Positions 1 through 7,226 of a stretch of 64,000 nucleotides of DNA are shown piece after piece. The stretch's first letter is position 1. Each line of letters starts with the position of its first letter. Origin of the DNA: Psychrobacter ciconiae. Its GTDB lineage: Bacteria > Pseudomonadota > Gammaproteobacteria > Pseudomonadales > Moraxellaceae. The position numbers and the translations under genes were made by a program. The stretch covers positions 62,001-126,000 of the forward strand of contig NZ_CAJGYV010000001.1 of assembly GCF_904846055.1 (NCBI RefSeq), written 5' to 3'. The notes under the pieces are model-generated. The model was not told the origin of the DNA. It saw nothing but the letters and a program-made list of their open reading frames with translations, and did not search any database.

Positions 1-279
1 GATAACGGTCCTGAATATATCAGTCATGCGCTTAAAGACTGGGCGAAGCAGCAAGATATATTCTTAAGCTATATTGAACCTGGCAAGCCGCAGCAAAATG
101 CTTATGTTGAGCGCTATAATAAAACGGTACGTTATGACTGGCTGAACCAAGAGCTGTTTACCAGCTTAGATGAAGTCCGTCAGCAAGCAGAAGATTGGCT
201 ATATCACTACAATAACGAGCGCCCAAACATGGGCAATGGCGGATTTACGCCGATACAAAAACTAAATCAGGCAGCTTAA
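1..279 (+). CDS. IS3-family transposase OrfB, C-terminal part (starts outside the window)
   Basis: This is the C-terminal 92 residues of a DDE (rve-type) integrase of the IS3 family, open from base 1 to a TAA at 277-279. It shows the second catalytic Asp in DNGPEY (residues 1-6 of the visible part) and the catalytic Glu in NAYVERYNKT. It ends in the usual IS3 tail with YNNERPN and a final FTPIQKL. The rest of the gene and any OrfA lie upstream of the window. The right end of the element must fall shortly after the stop, inside the 3' part of the minus-strand gene that follows. The sequence differs from the complete IS3-family element at 3415-4723, so it is a separate insertion. Confidence 0.9.
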   Translation, partial: DNGPEYISHALKDWAKQQDIFLSYIEPGKPQQNAYVERYNKTVRYDWLNQELFTSLDEVRQQAEDWLYHYNNERPNMGNGGFTPIQKLNQAA

Positions 280-763
280 TTCTATTTATTAAGTGTCTTA
301 GGTTTGGGAGGATTACCCCATAATCATAGCTTACGGTTAACTCTCCATTAGTGATTTTATAGTCAAACCTCTCTAAATTTTTGCCAACCAAGTCATCATT
401 GGATCCAAGATCAAAGACAACTGTTAGTAACTGACCAGCAACATGGTTGGGGGTGTACTTAGTGTAAAATATTGGATAATGATAAAAGTACTCTTCCAAG
501 TAAAGAAAAGTACTTAGTCTTTGTCTATCCTCATTAAACTCAACTACATATGCATTATCTTCGTAATATGAGTCATTACATAGATCTTTGATAGTCATTT
601 TACTAGACTTCTGCTTAGTCTGATTTAGTCCCACCCATTTACCAATAAAAGCTTTAGGAATGGGCTTAATATTAGAACGAACTTCAGCATTTGCTATGCC
701 TGTAGTGCATGAAAGTATTACGGCTAACGCAAAGCTTACCTGTATTCCAATACGTTCATACAT
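245..763 (-). CDS. Small secreted protein with its 3' end replaced by IS sequence
   Basis: The ORF codes for 172 residues and opens with a signal peptide: a hydrophobic stretch at about 8-22, then an AxA-like site near residue 26 (IANAEVRS). The mature part contains GKWVGLNQ and many Tyr and Asp residues; I do not recognise a family. The last 20 or so residues are read from the right end of the IS3-family element at 1-about 310, and the stop lies inside the transposase gene on the other strand. The native C-terminus is therefore lost and the protein is probably truncated. The start at 763 is the first Met and gives the cleanest signal peptide. It sits in the island next to other IS-damaged genes, so it may no longer work. 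Confidence 0.5.
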   Translation of the reverse strand: MYERIGIQVSFALAVILSCTTGIANAEVRSNIKPIPKAFIGKWVGLNQTKQKSSKMTIKDLCNDSYYEDNAYVVEFNEDRQRLSTFLYLEEYFYHYPIFYTKYTPNHVAGQLLTVVFDLGSNDDLVGKNLERFDYKITNGELTVSYDYGVILPNLRHLINRIKLPDLVFVSA

Positions 764-936
764 TAGTTGATATCTCTTATATTGTGTTGATTAGGTTTCT
801 TTATTCGAATTCTTTATCATCTAGCAATGCCAGCTATCTTCATGAGTTTTTTGGATAATGTATCTCTAAAATTGAAGCGCTGTACAAAAACAGACAGATA
901 CTTTAATGCTTAAAACCATATCTTCATTTCTGATTT

Positions 937-1963
937 AACCCCAGTTCGGGATAAGCAGCAACCTAAGCCATTGATAAGGTTCATCATGTAGCAACTTGAC
1001 CATGAGGTATTATGTTTTTAATCGAAGGTTTATCCGGAAACCAGCAATAAGCAATCAACCCTGACAGCAAGTTTGTGATAAATCCCGTGACACTGCGATG
1101 GCGTGAATGCTCAATCTGGCACAAGTTTTTTAGCTCGCCAAACACCGTCTCAATCAAAGATCGATGATTGAGCAGCGCCTCATCGATAGGTTCAAGTGGT
1201 TTGGGCTTCATATTACGCCGAAGCTTGGTGATCAAGGTGGTATCACTATTATTGGTCAGCCAGGCATCTAGTGCTTGACTGATATAGCCTCGATCACCAA
1301 ACAGTTTGCCAAGCAAAGGCGTTGCCATCTTTTTAACCGGCGCTCTGTCATCCGTATTTCCTGCCGTGACTTTGACGGAGATCAGCTCGCCCTTATGGTT
1401 GATAATGGCATGCAGCTTAAAGCCATAAAACCAACCCAAACTGCTTTTACCTCGAGCCACTAAACCCTCAAAGACTTTATGGCGATAGATACGCTTATTA
1501 TGGCAAACGGCCAACTTGGTTGAATCAATGTAGCTGATTCCTGTACAGTCTCCCATCATGCGTTGCAAGTAGCCACATAAGGGCATGATAATTCGCGGAA
1601 TAAGCTCTATAAACCGGGAGTAGCTTGGCAGCTTCGGAAATTCTCGTGTCATCATGCCTAGCATATGATGGTAATAAAACAGCTTAAACTGACGATACCG
1701 CAGCTGATGAAACAGTACCAAGATGGTCATGATTTCTGGTACACTAATCTGGCATGCTCTTAGCCGCTTTGCACCATTAGCGATGAGGTGAGCCTCAAAC
1801 TCAGGTTTGAACTGCTGATAAAAGTCGTCAATATGGCAGTAGAGTTCGGTTAGGTGGTCCATGTAAGAAGTCCTGGTTGTGAAGTTGTTTGTCGTGAACT
1901 TACTTTAGCAACTTTGGACTTCTTTTTTTATCTTTTTTTAAGCGCTTATCCCGAACTGGGGTT
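937..1963 (-). mobile_element. IS982-family insertion sequence, complete
   Basis: A perfect 20-bp terminal inverted repeat is present: aaccccagttcgggataagc at 937-956 and its complement at 1944-1963. The 1027-bp element carries one transposase gene. A 5-bp direct repeat, GATTT, flanks it at 932-936 and 1964-1968 and fits a target-site duplication. It lies in the last codons of the Sel1-repeat gene. Size, single ORF and repeat layout fit IS982; the family assignment rests on the transposase. Confidence 0.85.
984..1862 (-). CDS. IS982-family transposase
   Basis: This 292-residue DDE transposase belongs to the element at 937-1963. Visible catalytic-region motifs are YIDSTKL (first Asp), LFGDRGY (second Asp) and LIETVFGELK (Glu). 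The N-terminal half contains LRYRQFKLFY and FPKLPSYSRF, which I associate with IS982 transposases. The reading frame is intact, with no stop or frameshift, and the length is normal for the family, so the element may still be active. The gene is transcribed in the same direction as the host gene it interrupts. Confidence 0.85.
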   Translation of the reverse strand: MDHLTELYCHIDDFYQQFKPEFEAHLIANGAKRLRACQISVPEIMTILVLFHQLRYRQFKLFYYHHMLGMMTREFPKLPSYSRFIELIPRIIMPLCGYLQRMMGDCTGISYIDSTKLAVCHNKRIYRHKVFEGLVARGKSSLGWFYGFKLHAIINHKGELISVKVTAGNTDDRAPVKKMATPLLGKLFGDRGYISQALDAWLTNNSDTTLITKLRRNMKPKPLEPIDEALLNHRSLIETVFGELKNLCQIEHSRHRSVTGFITNLLSGLIAYCWFPDKPSIKNIIPHGQVAT

Positions 1964-3386
1964 GATTTAGTATTCGGTAATCGTCACAACCTTCTTGACG
2001 ACCGGAGTCACATACTTTACCGAACCACTCTAGAGCTTTAGAGTAATCCTGTGGAACCCCTTTCCCTTCCTCATACATTTTAGCAACTATATGTTGAGCA
2101 TAAACATCTCCTTGCTCAGCTGCTTTTTCATACCACATAAAAGCTTTAGAGTAATCCTGTGGAACCATCTTACCCTCTTCGTATATTTCAGCAAGATACT
2201 TTTGAGGAGTAGCATCTCCTTGCTCAGCTGATTTTTCATAGTACTCTAGAGCTTTGGAGTAATTCTGCGGAACTCCTTCGCCATCTTCGTATAAGTGACC
2301 CAGTACGAATTGAGAAGAAGCATTCCCTTGCTCAGCTGCTTTTTCATACCACTCTAGAGCTTTAGAGTAATTCTGCGGAACTCCTTCGCTATCTTTGTAC
2401 ATTCTAGCAAGTCTATGTTGAGCATAAATATCTCCTTGCTCAGCTGCTTTTTCATACCACTCTAGAGCTTTAGAGTAATCCTGTGGAACCCCTTTCCCTT
2501 CTTCATACATCTCACCAAGACTATATTGAGCAGAAGCATTTCCTTGTTTGGCAAGATTTTGATATAACTCAAAAGCTTTGGAGTAATTCTGCGGAACTCC
2601 ATAACCTCCTTCGTATAGATAACCAAGCTTAACTTGAGCAGGACCAATTTCATCCTCTTCACCAAAAAAATATATTCCGTCAAGTTTTTCTTTAAAATCA
2701 TCATCTCCTTGCTCAGCTGCTTTAAAAAACCATTCTTTTGCAGTAGTAGTATTCTTAGGAGTGCCTTTACCATCTTCATATATTACAGCAACCATATACT
2801 GGCCATGAACATCTCCTTGCTCAGCTGATTTCTTATACCATTCTAGAGCCTTGCTATAATCTTGACGAACACCTTTGCCAAAGTAGTACATCCCACCGAC
2901 CATATATTGAGAATTAATATCTCCTTGCTCGGCTGCTTTCTTATACCACTGAAAAGCTTCACTATAATCTGGAATGATAAGGTCTCTGTAGTTTATATTA
3001 GCAGCATTATATTGAGCAGAAATATGGCCTCGTTCAGCCGCTTCGTAGAACCAACGTAATGCTACGTACGGATCTTGAGGAACACCTCTGCCAAGGTAGT
3101 ACATCCTACCAATATTATATTGAGAATTAATATCTCCTTGCTCAGCTGCTTTTTCATACCACTCTAGAGCTTTACTGTAGTCCTGACGTACTCCTTTGCC
3201 ATCTTCGTACATCTCACCAAGGCTACATTGAGCAGAGACATGCCCTTTGGTTGCTAACCATTGGTTCGTGTTAAAGCCCATTATTCTCGGATTAAAAAAA
3301 ACTACTACTGCAGTTATTATTAGCAATATAATAATAGCTAATAATATTATTAACTGGCGTATGGCCAGGGGTTTCGATAGCGCCAT
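1938..3386 (-). CDS. Membrane-anchored Sel1-repeat protein, last residues altered by IS982
   Basis: The protein has 482 residues. A single hydrophobic segment at about 10-30 anchors it in the inner membrane. About a dozen Sel1-like repeats (roughly 36 residues each) follow, with consensus AEQGD..AQY.LG.MYE.GKGVPQDYSKALEW; such repeats act as protein-protein scaffolds. Several repeats are nearly identical at the DNA level. The last nine residues, NQPQFGISA, are read partly from the IS982 inverted repeat. Joining the flanks across the insertion gives ..LNQK then stop, so only the extreme C-terminus changed. The start codon at 3386 lies only 28 bp from the IS3-family element at 3415, so its promoter has been replaced or lies within that element. 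The function is unknown. Confidence 0.8.
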   Translation of the reverse strand: MALSKPLAIRQLIILLAIIILLIITAVVVFFNPRIMGFNTNQWLATKGHVSAQCSLGEMYEDGKGVRQDYSKALEWYEKAAEQGDINSQYNIGRMYYLGRGVPQDPYVALRWFYEAAERGHISAQYNAANINYRDLIIPDYSEAFQWYKKAAEQGDINSQYMVGGMYYFGKGVRQDYSKALEWYKKSAEQGDVHGQYMVAVIYEDGKGTPKNTTTAKEWFFKAAEQGDDDFKEKLDGIYFFGEEDEIGPAQVKLGYLYEGGYGVPQNYSKAFELYQNLAKQGNASAQYSLGEMYEEGKGVPQDYSKALEWYEKAAEQGDIYAQHRLARMYKDSEGVPQNYSKALEWYEKAAEQGNASSQFVLGHLYEDGEGVPQNYSKALEYYEKSAEQGDATPQKYLAEIYEEGKMVPQDYSKAFMWYEKAAEQGDVYAQHIVAKMYEEGKGVPQDYSKALEWFGKVCDSGRQEGCDDYRILNQPQFGISA

Positions 3387-3453
3387 AATAGAACTCGAAT
3401 GCTTGATTTATAAGTGAACCGCCCCGACTATATCGGAGGCTGATTTACTTGAG

Positions 3454-4356
3454 TCAGGCAGCCATGCCTGACAGGATTAAATTATCATAATACCGCTTTT
3501 CAAACTCAAAGGGCGACACATAACCAATCGTGCTATGTAGACGCTTCTTGTTGAACCAGTCTACCCATTCAAGGGTTGCCAATTCAACATCACTAACGCC
3601 AGTCCAGCTCTCTTTTAAGTAATGAACCACCTCAGACTTATAGAGTCCATTGACCGTTTCAGCTAAGGCATTGTCGTATGAATCGCCTGTTGTACCGACA
3701 GAAGCAATCACGCCAGAGTCAGCCATTTTATCAGTATAGCGAATGGCTAAGTACTGAACCCCGCGATCACTGTGATGAATGACATCCTTAGGATTATTCC
3801 TATCTGCTATCGCCTGATTTAACGCCGCCATCACCATATCCGTGTTCATACGATTAGATACTTTCCAACCCACAATAGCGCGGGCAAACACATCAATGAT
3901 AAAAGCGGTATAGACCCAGCCGCTCAATGTCTTAATATAGGTAAAGTCCGATACCCATAGCTGATTGGGTTGACGTGCATTAAAGTTACGATTGACCAAG
4001 TCATCAGCGCGCTTTTGATCATCACGGCTGTTGGTGGTCATCTTACCCTTACCGCGCCAGATGCCTTGCATACCATACTGCTTCATTAAACGCTCTACGG
4101 TGCAACGAGCAACCTTTACGCCATCAGCCTTCATCTGCTGCCAGACTTTACGAACACCGTAACGGCATTTACTGTCCTGCCAAATACGTTTGATTTCACT
4201 GATATAGTAGTCGTAATGCTGACTTCGTAATGAGCGCTTCTCAGGATAGTCCTCTAAGTCTTTAGTACGATAATAGGTTGATGGGGCAATTGGTAGGACT
4301 CTACAAATTGACTCGATCCCGTATTGATATTTATACTCATCGATAAACCTAACCAT
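3454..4356 (-). CDS. IS3-family transposase OrfB
   Basis: This 300-residue integrase-type transposase has an rve core with catalytic Asp in WVSDFTYIKT, Asp in HHSDRGVQY and Glu in LAETVNGLYKSE. The N-terminal part has the HTH_21-like segment with SKCRYGVRKVWQQM. It is probably made mainly as an OrfA-OrfB fusion. The frame upstream of its ATG is open back to a U_UUU_UUC run near the end of orfA, as expected for -1 programmed frameshifting. The frame is intact. Confidence 0.9.
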   Translation of the reverse strand: MVRFIDEYKYQYGIESICRVLPIAPSTYYRTKDLEDYPEKRSLRSQHYDYYISEIKRIWQDSKCRYGVRKVWQQMKADGVKVARCTVERLMKQYGMQGIWRGKGKMTTNSRDDQKRADDLVNRNFNARQPNQLWVSDFTYIKTLSGWVYTAFIIDVFARAIVGWKVSNRMNTDMVMAALNQAIADRNNPKDVIHHSDRGVQYLAIRYTDKMADSGVIASVGTTGDSYDNALAETVNGLYKSEVVHYLKESWTGVSDVELATLEWVDWFNKKRLHSTIGYVSPFEFEKRYYDNLILSGMAA

Positions 4357-4364
4357 TGTCTTAG

Positions 4365-4673
4365 TCAGCGGTCGAGCTCCGCCTGGGCGAAAAAAGCGGC
4401 TGCTTTACGTATAATTTCATTAGCTTGCTTAAGCTCTTTGTTCTCGCGTTCAAGCTCTTTAATACGTCCAGCTTGATCCTGAGCTTGAATATTAGCTGGT
4501 ATAGTTCTATCTATGTGCTTTTTATGCCACGATCGCAGGGTTTCAGGCGTGCAGCCAACCTTAGGAGCAATGGCTTGAATAGCTGACCATGTGGAGGGAT
4601 AGTCGCCTGCTGCTTCAATCAGCATGCGAACGGCGCGGTCTTTAATCTCGGGAGCGTAGTTTCGTGTTTTCAT
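4365..4673 (-). CDS. IS3-family transposase OrfA
   Basis: This 102-residue HTH protein is the DNA-binding part of the IS3-family transposase. It has an N-terminal helix-turn-helix (PKVGCTPETLRSWHKKH) followed by a leucine-zipper coiled coil, IKELERENKELKQANEI. Its 3' end carries the heptamer T TTT TTC in the correct phase, encoding Phe-Phe near residues 95-96. A -1 slip there continues for about eleven codons with no stop straight into orfB at 4356. IS3 elements usually use such a site to make the fused transposase. Confidence 0.9.
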   Translation of the reverse strand: MKTRNYAPEIKDRAVRMLIEAAGDYPSTWSAIQAIAPKVGCTPETLRSWHKKHIDRTIPANIQAQDQAGRIKELERENKELKQANEIIRKAAAFFAQAELDR

Positions 4674-5481
4674 TGTCGTATTCTCTCAGATTGTTGAGCC
4701 TCCGACAATACTGGGGCGGTTCATAGCGCATTTCGCCAGCTCTAACAAATAGAATTGGCATTAATTTTATTGCAGCCTTTACCTCAAAAGAACCGTTATA
4801 ATCATCAATAGCACGTAGCAGCTGACCAAATTCTACTGGGTCAGTAATAGCAGGATAATGCTTAACTGGTGGTTGTTTCAATGCCCCCTTTAAATCTTGT
4901 GTTACGTCTCTCTTCGCTCTGGCAGTTTGGACAGCGTATCTGAATACCTGACCTGCCAGCGATTTCATCTTTAAAGCTGTTTCTAGGTATCCTTTACTCT
5001 CAGTGGCTCTACACGCATCAAGCACGTCTACAGGTTCTATATGATTGATAGGCATGCTACCAATGTGCTCATTTAAGTATGAGGCATAGCGTCTATTATT
5101 TTTATGAGTGGCAGGGGATAAATGCGTTTGTCTTGATATATATTCCTCAGCAACCATAGCAAAAGTATTGTTAGACTCTAATATTTGTTGGCGCTCATCA
5201 GCCTTTTTAACATTGCGGGGATCATCACCATTGGCTAGATGATACTTAATATCAGCTCTCATTTGCCTTGCTGCTGCCAGCGTAATTTCTGGGTATTGAC
5301 CTAGAGTCATTGTCACGCGCTTTTTGGTAACGGGTGTAGTGAAGTCTTGCCGCCATGATTTTGATCCAGCTTTACTGACATGGAGATATAAGCCGCCGCC
5401 ATCAGTCAAAGTGTATGGTTTGTCAGCTGGTTTGGCTGAGCTGATTTGAGTATTATTGAGGGGTTTTACGATTTTTGCCAT
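4642..5481 (-). pseudogene. P4-type tyrosine recombinase (island integrase), truncated by the IS3-family element
   Basis: The reading frame covers 279 residues, but only about 250 (4724-5481) are native; the tail is IS3 sequence. The N-terminal region is the DUF4102-type arm-binding domain typical of P4-like integrases (LTDGGGLYLHV, SWRQDF, LGQYPEITLAAAR). A SAM-like core-binding domain follows (HLSPATHKNNRRY). The catalytic domain stops just after the first conserved Arg (FVRAGEMRY), so the H-x-x-R box and the catalytic Tyr are missing and the enzyme must be inactive. It lies directly downstream of tRNA-Arg(CCT), the classic site for such integrases, and so marks one end of a genomic island that extends leftwards out of the window. 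Confidence 0.85.
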
Positions 5482-5525
5482 TTTTACAGTATCCTTTTTT
5501 GTTCTTTTAAGGTGATACCGTATAG

Positions 5526-5548
5526 AATACTGTATTAATTACAGTATT
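5526..5548. promoter_or_regulatory. Palindrome upstream of the integrase, possible operator
   Basis: AATACTGTA at 5526-5534 and TACAGTATT at 5540-5548 form a perfect 9-bp inverted repeat with a 5-bp spacer. A third half-site, TACAGTAT, lies at 5485-5492, four bases from the integrase start. Placed between the att/tRNA end and the integrase gene, these may bind a repressor, an excisionase or the integrase itself. No binding protein is encoded nearby in the window. Confidence 0.4.
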
Positions 5549-5589
5549 CAAAGGGTTCTTATGGTTGTATAAGGTTATCTATGGGCAAC

Positions 5590-5619
5590 AAAAAACCCCG
5601 TAAGGCCTTATGTTTGGGG
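5590..5619 (-). terminator. Probable terminator after tRNA-Arg
   Basis: On the minus strand, CCCC, a TAAGGCCTTA palindrome and GGGG are followed by a run of T. The element lies about 30 bp beyond the tRNA 3' end. The stem is short, so confidence is moderate. Confidence 0.4.
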
Positions 5620-5647
5620 CGTTATGGGGTTGTATGGGTATGTTATA

Positions 5648-5723
5648 TGGTGCGCCCACAGGGACTCGAACCCCGATCGGTCACTTAGGAGGCAACTGCT
5701 CTATCCTGTTGAGCTATAGGCGC
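5648..5723 (-). tRNA. tRNA-Arg (anticodon CCT)
   Basis: Read on the minus strand, it starts GCGCCTATAGCTC and ends GGTTCGAGTCCC, then GTGGGCGC, discriminator A and an encoded CCA. The 7-bp acceptor stem pairs with one G-U. The anticodon loop is CTCCTAA, giving CCU, which reads AGG. The anticodon stem contains two G-U pairs. The 3' end faces the integrase at 5481, so this tRNA is the likely attachment site of the island to the left. Confidence 0.92.
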
Positions 5724-5771
5724 TTGCAATTATTGTAAAAAAAAGTATTCAAAATTGCAATTATCAACGCA

Positions 5772-6455
5772 TTACTTGTCATCCTCAAGAATGCTTTTGA
5801 CATCAAGCGCTGTATTGCTTTTGGAGTTGATGTCCATTTTGGGGTTAAACAAGTCATCGACTTGATTTTTATAGTTGTCAATGCCCTTGAAGCCATGCTG
5901 TGCCAAAATATCTTGTCCCGAGCTTGAAATCAAAAAATTGCGAAATTGCGTTGCAATCGGATTATTCGTTAACACAGCGCCTTCAATAGCTTGCCCCGAT
6001 ACTATTGCAAAGCCAAACGGGCTTAGCGTTTGCGCTTTTTGATTCGGCGCATTACTGCGGTCAATGAGCGCTTGCAAAGCAGCAATTTGGCTTGGCGAAA
6101 TGTTTTGATGACTGATGATTAAGTCAACTGGCGGTTGGCTTTGAGGATTGATTGCAAAAACTTGGCGGCTATCTGTGTAGTGAATGCTCGGCTTAAGGTC
6201 AGGGTAGCGTTGGCTAAAGCGCGATGACACCTCATCGAGGGCAGGCCGTAGCGCACTGTCGGCTTGAATCACAATGGTCGTTTGCACTTTGTTTTTTTGC
6301 TGAGTTTCATTTTCAGCGGTTACCTTGGTGCCATAAGTTGCGATAGGCAGCGGGTCGATGGGCTTTTGGTTGTTGTACCAAAGCCAAGCAAACGCTCCTA
6401 GCAATATCGTTGCCAACAGGGCAAGAGCAATCATTAAGAGGGAAAAAGCTTTCAT
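5772..6455 (-). CDS. Membrane-anchored ModA-like substrate-binding protein
   Basis: The protein has 227 residues. An N-terminal hydrophobic anchor or uncleaved signal spans about 6-26 (LLMIALALLATILLGAFAWL). From about residue 57 there is a stretch like periplasmic molybdate-binding proteins: TTIVIQADSALRPALDEVSSRF, and later PVDLIISH. The end resembles the ModA tail (IATQFRNFLISSSGQDILAQHGF). It is shorter than ModA and keeps little of the middle lobe, and no modBC genes are adjacent. It may therefore have lost transport function. It is followed at once by tRNA-Arg. The family link is by motif recognition; the function is uncertain. Confidence 0.5.
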   Translation of the reverse strand: MKAFSLLMIALALLATILLGAFAWLWYNNQKPIDPLPIATYGTKVTAENETQQKNKVQTTIVIQADSALRPALDEVSSRFSQRYPDLKPSIHYTDSRQVFAINPQSQPPVDLIISHQNISPSQIAALQALIDRSNAPNQKAQTLSPFGFAIVSGQAIEGAVLTNNPIATQFRNFLISSSGQDILAQHGFKGIDNYKNQVDDLFNPKMDINSKSNTALDVKSILEDDK

Positions 6456-6503
6456 AACTGACCGCTCAAATTAATCGTAAAGGGGGGTAGAGTCTTGCAA
6501 ATA

Positions 6504-7028
6504 TCAATGGCGCTGCTGCAAAACTTCATCGGTCAAATCGGCAAGCATCTCAGCAAAGATACTATCATCAGCTTTGATGCTTTGCGTGGGGGCTTCGCTC
6601 TTTATCGCAGCAGGTTTATCAGGGTCTTGGGATTTATTGCTCATTTCAAAGGTCGCTTGGATGTCTTGATTGTCGGGCTTTGGTGGCTGACTGGCAAGCA
6701 CTGCTGTGCCGTTTTGCAAGTTGTCTTTGAGCCAAAAAAAGCCGTGAGCTTCCCACCATGCTTCAAATCTTGGTAGCGTTGCTCCTTGAATTGCCGCAGG
6801 AAGCGCCAAGGTTCGCAGTTGTTTTGCAAGGTTATTATCCAAAACAGCTTGCTGACGGCTTAAAAACAGCGCGCTTTTGTCGCCCAGATAAGGCTTTTTG
6901 CGCGCCCAAGCGTTGGTATCAAGCGTCATTCGCGGCAGTTGCCAAAGCGTTCCGCGGTGATAAATCACGTAAAATCTGCCCTCTAAATGAACAAAAATGG
7001 CATCAATAGGTCGCAGCGGCTGACTCAT
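6504..7028 (-). CDS. Conserved hypothetical protein, about 170 residues
   Basis: This 174-residue cytoplasmic protein has no signal peptide or membrane segment. The N-terminal half (FVHLEGRFYVIYHRGTLWQL, then LPRFEAWWEAHGFFWLKD) looks folded and rich in aromatic residues. The C-terminal part from about residue 115 is polar and low-complexity. I do not recognise a family. It lies 48 bp upstream of, and in the same direction as, the ModA-like gene, so the two may be co-transcribed. It is divergent from recC. Confidence 0.55.
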   Translation of the reverse strand: MSQPLRPIDAIFVHLEGRFYVIYHRGTLWQLPRMTLDTNAWARKKPYLGDKSALFLSRQQAVLDNNLAKQLRTLALPAAIQGATLPRFEAWWEAHGFFWLKDNLQNGTAVLASQPPKPDNQDIQATFEMSNKSQDPDKPAAIKSEAPTQSIKADDSIFAEMLADLTDEVLQQRH

Positions 7029-7226
7029 TTATTTTCTCCTGACAACCTTTAATTTCACCAATGCGACACCATATGTCGTTTAAGTGCGGCAAAGCTTAGG
7101 GCGCAACTGGCAAATTGATACAATCAGTGGCAAACTAAAGCGCTTCTATATTAGCAGAATTATCGATTCAGCACGACCCTCACTAAGCAATCGATTGCTA
7201 ACTTTATTTCTATCAAATGGCAGGTT

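Larger units (their letters stand above)
3415..4723 (-). mobile_element. IS3-family insertion sequence, complete
   Basis: Imperfect terminal inverted repeats are visible. The left end begins tgaaccgcccc at 3415 and reaches tcggaggct by about 3441; the right end is its complement at 4697-4723. The 1309-bp element holds orfA and orfB. No matching target duplication is seen: the flanking bases are TAAG on the left and TAGC on the right. Either one flank was later deleted or the insertion was followed by recombination. The right end cuts the integrase gene; the left end is 28 bp from the Sel1-repeat gene. Confidence 0.8.

Noticed and set aside
4642..4723. C-terminal residues of the integrase frame
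   Set aside because: These are read from the IS3-family end (MRYEPPQY..) and do not resemble the integrase family.
5640..5723. Other tRNA or rRNA genes and CRISPR arrays
   Set aside because: I looked for clover-leaf features, CCA ends and regularly spaced repeats; only tRNA-Arg was supportable, and no array with spacers was seen.
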